From assembly GCF_014203395.1 (NCBI RefSeq), contig NZ_JACHIW010000001.1:4261501-4325500 (forward strand): a stretch of 64,000 bases of DNA, read 5' to 3'. A model generated the notes under the pieces. It saw nothing but the letters and a program-made list of their open reading frames with translations. It was not told where the DNA came from and ran no database searches. Positions 1-6,993 of the stretch are shown here, piece after piece (within the stretch, counting starts at the first letter, position 1; each line of letters begins with the position of its first letter). Made by a program: the position numbers and the translations under genes. The DNA comes from Saccharopolyspora phatthalungensis (GTDB lineage: Bacteria > Actinomycetota > Actinomycetes > Mycobacteriales > Pseudonocardiaceae).

Positions 1-2549
1 TCGCGGAGGCCGCGTCGCTGCTCCCGGTGGTCACCGCGCACCTCTCGCTGGTGCGCCTCGCCGGCGTGCGCAGCGGGGACCGTGTTCTCATCCACTCGGC
101 CGCTGGCGGCGTCGGACTGGCCGCGGTGCGCATCGCGAAATGGCTCGGCGCGGAGGTTTACGCCACTGCGGGAAGCGAGCAGCGGCGAGAGTTCCTGCGC
201 AGCGAAGGCGTCGCTCACGTGGCCGACTCCAGGTCCACCGCCTTCGCCGAAGACATCCTGCGGTGGACCGGCGGCGAAGGCGTCGATGTCATCCTCAACT
301 CGCTGCCCGGCGAGATGATCCATGACAGCCTTCGGCTACTGCGCACGTTCGGACGGTTCGTGGAGTTGGGCAAGCCCGGAAGCGTCGCCGACCACGCCGT
401 GCGGCTGGCCTCGGCGCAGCAGGCCATGTCGTTCCACTCGTTCGACTACGACCAGATGATGGCGCTGGAGCCCGAACACGTCCGCTCGTGCATGCGGGAG
501 GTGGCCGACCTCTACGAGCGGGGCGCCATCGCCCCGCTGCCGGTCGCCGAGGTGTCCGCAGGCGAAGTGGACGCGGCGTTCCGGGCCATGAGCAAGCCCG
601 GCCACCTCGGCAAGATCGCGGTCCACCTCGCCCGCGAACAGGTCAAGGTTCCGGCGTCTTCCCTTTCCGGATCGCCGGTTCGGCCGGACGCCACCTACGT
701 CCTGACCGGCGGCCTCGGCGGCCTCGGGCTCACGGTGGCCCGCTGGCTGGCCGACCGCGGCGCCCGGCATCTGGTGCTCGTCGGCCGCCGGGGCATCGCG
801 ACCGCCGAGGCCGAGCGGGTCATCACCGAGCTGACCGGCGAGGGCGTCGAAGTCCGCGTCGAGAAGGCCGACGTGGCCGACGGTGACCAGGTGGCGGCCC
901 TCCTCACCCGTGTTCGCGGGCAGCTGCCGCCGATCGCCGGCATCGTTCATGGCGCAGCCGACTTCGACGACGTGGTGCTTTCGGACACCGACGCGGTGCG
1001 ACTGGTGGGGGCGACCCGGCCGAAGGCCGACGGCGCCTGGAACCTGCATCTGCACACCCAGGCGGACACCCTCGACTTCTTCGTGCTCTTCTCGTCGGTC
1101 GCGGCGCAGCTCGGCGCCGCCGGTGCGGGTGCCTACGCCACCGCGAACGAATTCCTCAACGCCCTTGCGCGCTACCGGAATGCCCAGGGGCTACCGGCCA
1201 CGGCCGTCGGCTGGGGGATGATCGACGACGTGGGTGTGGCGGTCAGCCGCGACGGTCACGTCGGCAGCGTCCTGCGCCGCAACGGTCACGTCGGCATGCC
1301 CCCCGCGCGCCTCGTGGCCGAACTCGAAACGCTGCTGCGTACCCGTCCGGTCGAGGCATCGGTGGCCGATATCGACTGGCCGCGCTGGGCACGGGCCAAC
1401 TCCCAGCTCGCCCCGCAATCGAGATTCCGCAACCTCGTGCCGGCCGGCACAGCGGACGGTAGCGGCGACGAGTCCCTCCCGCGGCGCCTGCGGGAAGCCA
1501 GCCCGGCCGAACGCGCCAAGCTGTTGCCCGCCGCCATCACGCCCCTTCTGCAACGGACGACCGGCCTGACCGACAGCCAGCTCGACGAGGAGCAGGCCGT
1601 CGACATCGATTCCCTGACCGCGGTCGAGCTGCGGGTGCTATTGCAGAAGGAACTCGGCGTGGCGGTTCCCGCGGTGAAGCTGCAACGGAACCTCAACGTG
1701 ACAGGGTTGGCCGAACTGCTGGGCGACGAGCTGGACCGGGCGCCGGCCGAGACCTTGGGGCTGACCGAGAGCCTTACCGTCCATGAGGTCGTCTCGGCCG
1801 ACGGGCTGACGATCTACGGACACCTCAGCGTGCCAGCGGGGCCCGGACCACATCCGGCCGTCGTGGTGTGCACGGCGGGCGAGGGCGGCGCGCTGGACGC
1901 CGAAGGTGACTACGTGCACGTCAGCGAGCACGCGCCGCTGCACGCGGCGGGATTCGCGGTCTTCACCGTCGACCAGCGCGGCGCGCCGGGCCACGGCCCC
2001 GAATTCAGCGCAATGGCCGAAATGGGCGGCGGAGATGTCGACGATGTCATTGCCGCGGCAGGATATCTCGCCGAACTACCGGAGATCGACGCCGCGCGCA
2101 TCAGCATCCTGGGCACCAGCCGGGGCGCTTACGATGCCCTGCTGGCGCTTGAGCGCGAGCCCGCCTGGTGGCACCGCGCGGTTCTGCTCATGGGCATGTA
2201 CGACCCGGCGCTGCTCGTGGCGGCCGAGCGGGCCCAGCCCGGAACCCTGCTGCCGCACCGATCCGGAATCAGCCCGAGCGAGATCGAAGCCTACTTCGCG
2301 GCCCCCGAACGGCAGCCGCTGACCTCGCTCGGCGACCTCGCCGCGCCGCTGCTCATCGTGCACGGTGACGCCGACGAGGTGGTCCCCGTCGCGCAGGCAC
2401 ACGACCTGGCCGCGCGGATGCGGCAACTCGATCTGCCCGCGCAACTGGTCACGGTGCCGGGTCTCGCGCACGACAGCGAGCACGGCGGCGAGTCCTGGGG
2501 CGACCTGTGGCCCCAGATCGCCGATTTCCTCGCGGAGGAACCGAAATGA
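1..2549 (+). CDS. Modular type I polyketide synthase, C-terminal part (ER-KR-ACP-hydrolase)
   Basis: The reading frame is open from the first complete codon at base 3, so the gene starts outside the window. About 840 residues are seen. In order, counted from the GTG at 27: an enoylreductase domain (about 1-200) with the NADPH motif SAAGGVG; a ketoreductase (about 222-410) with TGGLGGLG and the Ser/Tyr/Asn set (FSSVAAQ, then AYATAN); an acyl carrier protein (about 500-570) whose phosphopantetheine Ser is near 529 in DIDSLTAVEL; and an alpha/beta-hydrolase domain (about 585-838) with nucleophile GTSRGAY near 698, acid HGDADEVVP and His in GLAHDSEHG. No docking helix follows the ACP, so this is the last module and the hydrolase probably releases the chain. 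That domain resembles dienelactone-hydrolase/S9-type enzymes rather than a typical type I thioesterase. The stop overlaps the next gene (ATGA), so the monooxygenase is co-translated. Confidence 0.93.
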   Translation, partial: AEAASLLPVVTAHLSLVRLAGVRSGDRVLIHSAAGGVGLAAVRIAKWLGAEVYATAGSEQRREFLRSEGVAHVADSRSTAFAEDILRWTGGEGVDVILNSLPGEMIHDSLRLLRTFGRFVELGKPGSVADHAVRLASAQQAMSFHSFDYDQMMALEPEHVRSCMREVADLYERGAIAPLPVAEVSAGEVDAAFRAMSKPGHLGKIAVHLAREQVKVPASSLSGSPVRPDATYVLTGGLGGLGLTVARWLADRGARHLVLVGRRGIATAEAERVITELTGEGVEVRVEKADVADGDQVAALLTRVRGQLPPIAGIVHGAADFDDVVLSDTDAVRLVGATRPKADGAWNLHLHTQADTLDFFVLFSSVAAQLGAAGAGAYATANEFLNALARYRNAQGLPATAVGWGMIDDVGVAVSRDGHVGSVLRRNGHVGMPPARLVAELETLLRTRPVEASVADIDWPRWARANSQLAPQSRFRNLVPAGTADGSGDESLPRRLREASPAERAKLLPAAITPLLQRTTGLTDSQLDEEQAVDIDSLTAVELRVLLQKELGVAVPAVKLQRNLNVTGLAELLGDELDRAPAETLGLTESLTVHEVVSADGLTIYGHLSVPAGPGPHPAVVVCTAGEGGALDAEGDYVHVSEHAPLHAAGFAVFTVDQRGAPGHGPEFSAMAEMGGGDVDDVIAAAGYLAELPEIDAARISILGTSRGAYDALLALEREPAWWHRAVLLMGMYDPALLVAAERAQPGTLLPHRSGISPSEIEAYFAAPERQPLTSLGDLAAPLLIVHGDADEVVPVAQAHDLAARMRQLDLPAQLVTVPGLAHDSEHGGESWGDLWPQIADFLAEEPK

Positions 2550-4099
2550 CCGTTCGTACCGAAGTGTTGATCATCGGGGCCGGCATGTCCGGGATCGCTC
2601 AAGCCGTCGAGCTTGCCAAGTCCGGGACGGACTTCCTCGTCCTGGAAAAGGCGCACGACATCGGCGGCACCTGGCGCGACAACACTTATCCGGGTGCGGC
2701 ATGCGACGTCGAGTCCCACCTCTACTCGTATTCCTACGACCAGAACCCGTTCTGGAGCTCGGCATTTGCCGGTCAGCGCGAGATCCTCGACTACCTCCGA
2801 GGGATCGCGCGGCGTCGTGGCCTGCTGCCGCGGATCCGGCTCGGTACCGAGGTGACGGGTGCGCGCTGGGACGACGACGCGGGGGAGTGGACGGTCTCCA
2901 CCGCCGAGGGGCCCACCTATGTCAGTCGTTTCCTCGTCCTCGGTGTCGGCGGCCTGCACGCTCCGCGAACACCCGACCTGCCCGGCGCGGAAACCTTCCG
3001 CGGGGAAATCTGGCATTCGGCGCGCTGGAACCACGATGTCGAGCTGACCGGAAAGCGCGTCGCGCTGGTGGGAGTGGGCGCCTCGGGCGTGCAGATCGTC
3101 CCGGAACTGGCCGACACCGCCTCGTCGTTGACGATTTTCCAGCGCACCGCCCCGTGGGTCCTGCCCAAGGCCGATGCGCCGGTTCCCGCGTGGCGCCAGC
3201 GGCTGTTCCGCCGGTTTCCCCTGGCGCAGTCGTTGCACCGGTTGCGGATCTACCTGCGCCGCGAGCAGCGGGGCATCGGATTCCACCACCGCCCGGAAGC
3301 GCTGCGGTCAGCCGAGCCGCTGGTGCGCCGCCATATCGAAAGCCACATCGACGATCCCCAGCTGCGCGACAAGCTCGTCCCGGCATACCGCCTGGGCTGC
3401 AAGCGAGTGCTGTTCTCCAACGCCTACTACCCGGCACTCAACAGACCCCATGTCCACGTCGTCAACGCAAGCCCGGTCGCCTTGCGCCCGGACGCGGTCG
3501 TTGACGAGGCCGGTCATGAGCACAAGACCGACGTGATCGTCTTTGCCACCGGGTTCGACCTCGTCGGCTCGTTCGATCGGATCACGATCGAAGGGACCGG
3601 CGGGCGCCTTCTCAAGGACGCGTGGCGCACCGGCCCGTATGCCTACAACGGCGTCGCGGTGCCCGGATTTCCCAACATGTTCATCTTGCTGGGTCCCACC
3701 AGTGTCGTCGCCTACACCGGGGTGGTGGCCAATATCGAGGCCCAGACGCGTTACGTCGTCCGCGCGATCCGCGCAACCCGGTCAGCCGGCGCGCGGGCGC
3801 TCGTCGTCCGACCGGAAGCGGCACAACGTTTCCAGCACGAGATCCGGACGCGTTTCCAACGCACGGTCTGGCACACGGGCGGTTGCCAGAGCTGGTACAA
3901 GAACGGCTCGGCAAGCGGAACTGTGCTTTGGCCGGACTCGACCCTGCGGTACCGGATGCTGCTTCGCACGTTGCACCGCAACGACTTCCACTTCATCCCG
4001 GCCCGAGCGGGTACCCCAAGAACCCCGAACCCGACAACGCCGCACGCCGACCGCCACCCCGACAACCCGCGTAACCCGTCACCGATTTCAATGAAGTGA
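2546..4099 (+). CDS. Flavin-containing Baeyer-Villiger-type monooxygenase
   Basis: A protein of 517 residues. The ATG at 2546 overlaps the PKS stop and follows GGAGG at 2534-2538, which decides the start over an in-frame codon 39 bases upstream. The FAD fold begins at once with GAGMSG (about 11-16). GGTWRDNTYPGAACD follows, then the Baeyer-Villiger fingerprint F-x-G-x3-H-x3-W (FRGEIWHSARW, about 151-161), a second Rossmann motif GVGASG (about 177) for NADPH, and FATGFD near the C-terminus. The family inserts oxygen next to a ketone using NADPH and O2; coupling to the PKS suggests it tailors the released polyketide. The last ~415 bases occur again at 14514-14929. The tail after that (PNPTTPHADRHPDNPR...) is low-complexity and may not be ancestral. 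Confidence 0.92.
   Translation: MTVRTEVLIIGAGMSGIAQAVELAKSGTDFLVLEKAHDIGGTWRDNTYPGAACDVESHLYSYSYDQNPFWSSAFAGQREILDYLRGIARRRGLLPRIRLGTEVTGARWDDDAGEWTVSTAEGPTYVSRFLVLGVGGLHAPRTPDLPGAETFRGEIWHSARWNHDVELTGKRVALVGVGASGVQIVPELADTASSLTIFQRTAPWVLPKADAPVPAWRQRLFRRFPLAQSLHRLRIYLRREQRGIGFHHRPEALRSAEPLVRRHIESHIDDPQLRDKLVPAYRLGCKRVLFSNAYYPALNRPHVHVVNASPVALRPDAVVDEAGHEHKTDVIVFATGFDLVGSFDRITIEGTGGRLLKDAWRTGPYAYNGVAVPGFPNMFILLGPTSVVAYTGVVANIEAQTRYVVRAIRATRSAGARALVVRPEAAQRFQHEIRTRFQRTVWHTGGCQSWYKNGSASGTVLWPDSTLRYRMLLRTLHRNDFHFIPARAGTPRTPNPTTPHADRHPDNPRNPSPISMK
3659..4073 (+). repeat. Direct repeat, copy A (monooxygenase 3' end)
   Basis: Bases 3659-4073 recur in the same orientation at 14514-14929. Aligned by eye they differ by eight substitutions and one inserted C, about 98% identical. 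This copy is the native one because it continues into the complete monooxygenase gene on its left. The two copies flank about 10.4 kb. Confidence 0.95.
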
Positions 4100-4221
4100 T
4101 CTCGGGGGTAATGCCGCCGGAGTCCACAGCCGCATCCAACGGGTGTGGACCTGGTCGGGTACTACAACAGACCAACCCTTGCGTCCCGCCGGTATCTCGA
4201 TTGAAACTACGGTTCTCTTCT

Positions 4222-4731
4222 ACCGTCGACGATGTCACCATGGATGAACATCATCACCATGGTGTACATCAACCGACGACAACCAATCTTGTCGAACATC
4301 ATGCTGGACGATCTGGACCGGCAGTTGTGGGAGCGCGGTCACCGGTTCGTGCGCTTCGCCGACGACCTACGGGTCTTCGTGCGCAGCAAACGGGCCGCCC
4401 AGAGGGTGCTGGGCTCGATCACCAAGGTGGTTGAGGGCGGTTGAAGCTCAAGGTGCACCGGGAGAAGTCCTCGGTCCGACACGCTCGCGAGGCGACGCTG
4501 CTGGGGTTCGGGTTCTATTTCTCCCGCTCCGGGGGGGAGGGTATCCGGCGGATCGCGTGCTCACCCATCCTTCAGCGGGCGCTGCCCAACGCCTACTGGG
4601 ATGACCTTGGCCTGCTGGGACTGCGGAATACCTGGCACAGGCTCAGAACAACGGCTTGACGAACCGCCGGATGCGGGCCCGCATGTCCGGTGGTGTGAGA
4701 GGAGGGTCGGGCAACCCGACCCTCCTACTCG
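4222..4731 (+). mobile_element. Degenerate group II intron (reverse transcriptase remnant plus domains V-VI)
   Basis: Two reading frames carry pieces of an intron-encoded reverse transcriptase/maturase. 4232-4444 has LSNIMLDDLDRQLWERGH and the catalytic box as FADD (usually YADD). 4441-4659, in the next frame, has LKVHREKS, LGFGF and the C-terminal YWDDLGL. The frames join at about 4440 by one frameshift, and the N-terminal half of the enzyme is missing, with abnormal sequence before about 4280. Bases 4658-4731 match the 3' RNA end of bacterial group II introns. The element therefore cannot make its own protein. It sits just after the monooxygenase and before the type VII genes. Confidence 0.8.
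4658..4731 (+). ncRNA. Group II intron domains V and VI (3' end)
   Basis: From 4661 the sequence GAACCGCCGGATGCGG followed by CCCGCATGTCCGGTGGTG has the usual layout of a bacterial group II intron domain V. Next comes a hairpin with an 11-bp stem, GGAGGGTCGGG / CCCGACCCTCC (4701-4725), at the position of domain VI. The text CTACTCGAT after it is a typical intron 3' boundary. Seen by pattern only; a covariance-model search would settle it. Confidence 0.72.
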
Positions 4732-4866
4732 ATCTTGGGCCGCCAGAACTGTGGTCGGCGTGGGATGATCCGGACATCTGGGTGACGAGTTCGGGTCTTC
4801 GCGCAACGGTTGTCGCGGTCTGGCTAGGGTGTGCACCGCACCGGAGTCGAGCTGGGACGGAGCCGT

Positions 4867-5193
4867 ATGGGGGACGGGTTTCGCGTTGATTTGCCTGCCT
4901 TGACCAGCGCATCGGAGGGTGTGCAGCAGACGATCGATGCGATGAACAGGCGCAAGGTCAGCGACATTGACTGCCCTGCGGACGCTTTCGGGCACGAGCG
5001 TTTGGTCACCACTGTCGCCGAGTTTTGCGATCGCTGGAACACGGGCGTGCGTAACTTGACCGACGACGCCAAGGAGATCTCCGGTCGTCTGGCCCTTTGC
5101 GTCCAGGTCTATCGGCAAACCGACGAGGCTGCCCGAGCTCATTTCGAGGGCATCGTGCAGCGCACCACTGGTGAAGATCCGGCGGCGGAGTGA
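4867..5193 (+). CDS. Small WXG100/EspC-like type VII secretion-associated protein
   Basis: 108 residues from the ATG at 4867, preceded by GGGACGGAG; an in-frame GTG at 4831 has no better ribosome site. The start FRVDLPALTSASEGVQQTID and two long amphipathic helices with a central aromatic patch (FCDRWNTGV) fit the small helical ESX partners made next to large type VII substrates. There is no canonical WxG triplet, so an EspC-like class is more likely than true WXG100. The stop overlaps the ATG of the toxin gene (TGATG at 5191), so the two were co-translated, as usual for partner-effector pairs. It probably helped export the toxin now split by the mobile element. Confidence 0.65.
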   Translation: MGDGFRVDLPALTSASEGVQQTIDAMNRRKVSDIDCPADAFGHERLVTTVAEFCDRWNTGVRNLTDDAKEISGRLALCVQVYRQTDEAARAHFEGIVQRTTGEDPAAE

Positions 5194-5349
5194 TGGCAGC
5201 CGAACTCGGAACCACCAACGACCCCAAGGCGCTCGTGCCCGGGGACCCTGGAGCGGCCCGTGCGACGGGGGGAAGCGATGACCGCCTATGGCGACAGCCT
5301 GCACGAAGCAGGCGAGGGCCTCAAACGCATTGACACAGCTGAAGGATGG
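5193..5349 (+). pseudogene. Type VII secreted toxin, N-terminal fragment (frameshifted, cut by insertion)
   Basis: The ATG at 5193 opens with GTTNDPKALVPGDPGA, the start of actinobacterial type VII polymorphic toxins. The frame then breaks in a run of six G at 5267-5272. One base fewer would give TGEAMTAYGDSLHEAGEGLK then RIDTAEGW, the expected helical hairpin. At TGG (5347-5349), the W of the WxG turn, homology stops; the expected continuation GEAAEQFRSAFDGEP is found at 10365. The 5' part of this gene is therefore both frameshifted and separated from the rest by about 5 kb. Confidence 0.8.
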
Positions 5350-5602
5350 GACAACCCTCGGAAATTGCATCAGATGGGCGACAAATCACTGGTCGCCTGG
5401 TGAGCGTGCTGACCTGAGGCTACCGCATCTCGCTGGGCGAGAGTGCTGTGACCTGCCAGTTTGCCTCGACGATCCCGTTTGATGCATGATCCGCTCATTA
5501 AGTGGGCGGATCGGAGGCTTGGTTTTGGGGCCGTCGAATCTCGCGGGTGCTGCGCATTTGGAGCTGGTTTCCGGCGTGGTGCACTTGCGACCGGAGGATG
5601 CG

Positions 5603-6649
5603 ATGGTCGAGGCGATGCTGCGCGGGTTTCGGGCCCAGCAGGCCTCTCGCGGGCTGCGGGAAGAGACGATCGCTGCTCGTGAGTGGCTGGTTCGCCGTTT
5701 TCTGATCTATACCAATGAGTTCCCGTGGCGTTGGACGCCATCTCATGTGGATGAATGGTCGTCAACGCTGACCAGCGAACACCATCTGGCTCCCTCTACG
5801 ATCCGCGGCTACCAATGTGACCTGCGCTTGTTCACCGAGTTCATCACCGACAACGCACGGTATGGCTGGGGCGATGCGTGCGAGAAGGCGTTCGGGCCGG
5901 GGGTGCATCCGATGCCGATCGTGCACGAGTGGAACTCGATCGCACACCTTAACGGCTACGAAGGCAACCCGGAGGCGCGTCCGTTTACGCGGGAGGAGTT
6001 GCAGAGGTTTCTGGATTACGCCGACGACCAGGTCGATCGGGCTGTTCGCGCGAGACGCAAGGGCGCGCTGGTGGCGTACCGGGACGCCACGCTGTTCAAG
6101 GTCATTTACGCCTGGGGCCTGCGGCGGACGGAGGCGTCGAAACTGGATGTGGTGGACTGGGGTCGCAATCCGGCAGCGCCGGAGTTCGGCCGGTTCGGGA
6201 TGCTGCATGTCCGCTATGGCAAGGCCAAGCGCGGTCAGCCGCCGCGGCGGCGCAACGTGGCCTCAGTGATGAGTTGGGCGGTGGAGGCGGTGGCCGACTA
6301 TGTGGAGAACATCCGGCCCCGCTTCGGCTGCGCCGATCACCCGGCGCTGTGGGTGACAGAGCGCGGTGGGCGGATCAAGCCAGCGGAGATCAACGCACGA
6401 TTCGAATCTTATCGGGACGCGTTGAAACTGCCGAAAATCCTTACACCCCATAGTCTTCGCCACTCGTATGTAACGCATCTGACCGAGGAGGGGGTGGACC
6501 GCAGGTTCATCCAAGTCCAAGTAGGACACGAGTGTGACAGCTCGACGGCGATCTACACACACGTCAGCGATGACTTCATGAACACCGCACTGCGTAACGC
6601 TATCGCGCCAGCGCTGGAGCCAACCGCACCGTATGGGAAGGGGCGTTGA
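5603..6649 (+). CDS. Tyrosine recombinase (element transposase, TnpA-like)
   Basis: 348 residues from the ATG at 5603, chosen because GGAGG lies six bases upstream; the frame is open back to an ATG at 5486 (387 residues), which has no ribosome site. An N-terminal SAM-like core-binding domain (RGLREETIAAREWLVRRF...PSTIRGYQCDL) is followed by the catalytic domain with Arg in WGLRRTEASKL, box II HSLRHSYVTHL, VGHECDSSTAIYTHV and the terminal Tyr. The R-H-x-x-R-H-Y set is complete, so the enzyme should be active in DNA strand exchange. The stop overlaps the next start (TGATG). Confidence 0.9.
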   Translation: MVEAMLRGFRAQQASRGLREETIAAREWLVRRFLIYTNEFPWRWTPSHVDEWSSTLTSEHHLAPSTIRGYQCDLRLFTEFITDNARYGWGDACEKAFGPGVHPMPIVHEWNSIAHLNGYEGNPEARPFTREELQRFLDYADDQVDRAVRARRKGALVAYRDATLFKVIYAWGLRRTEASKLDVVDWGRNPAAPEFGRFGMLHVRYGKAKRGQPPRRRNVASVMSWAVEAVADYVENIRPRFGCADHPALWVTERGGRIKPAEINARFESYRDALKLPKILTPHSLRHSYVTHLTEEGVDRRFIQVQVGHECDSSTAIYTHVSDDFMNTALRNAIAPALEPTAPYGKGR

Positions 6650-6993
6650 TGGAGCAGAAATTGGACTACCGATGGCACCTGCGCCGGGTCATGGCAGATC
6701 GAGGCATGTTTTCCACCACCGATCTGATCCCGCTGCTGGCCGAATGCGGGATCACCCTGTCGTCGAGCCAGGTCTACCGGTTGGTCACCGAACGGCCCGA
6801 ACGCCTGAGCCTGAAAGTTCTGATGGCCTTGCTGGACATCCTGGACTGCTCAATGGAGGACCTCATCGAGCCCGCCGCCACGGGCGAAACCGCAAGGAAA
6901 CCTAGAAAGGCCGCTGCAGGCGGCACCTCGGCTGGTGAAGGTGTCGGCTTGTTGAGGCCGAAGAGGGCCCGGATCACTGCGGTGGACCAGTGA
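6649..6993 (+). CDS. Small helix-turn-helix protein of the Tn554-like element
   Basis: 114 residues; the ATG overlaps the recombinase stop. The first 75 residues form an XRE/Cro-like HTH: LRRVMADRG...LIPLLAECG, then ITLSSSQVYRLVTERPERLS with the recognition helix, then LKVLMALLDILDCSMEDLIEP. The tail is basic and probably disordered. Its place between two recombinase-type genes matches the small accessory gene of Tn554-family elements, so it may help target-site or end recognition. It could instead be the element's own repressor; the sequence does not decide. Its stop overlaps the GTG of the next gene. Confidence 0.8.
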   Translation: MEQKLDYRWHLRRVMADRGMFSTTDLIPLLAECGITLSSSQVYRLVTERPERLSLKVLMALLDILDCSMEDLIEPAATGETARKPRKAAAGGTSAGEGVGLLRPKRARITAVDQ

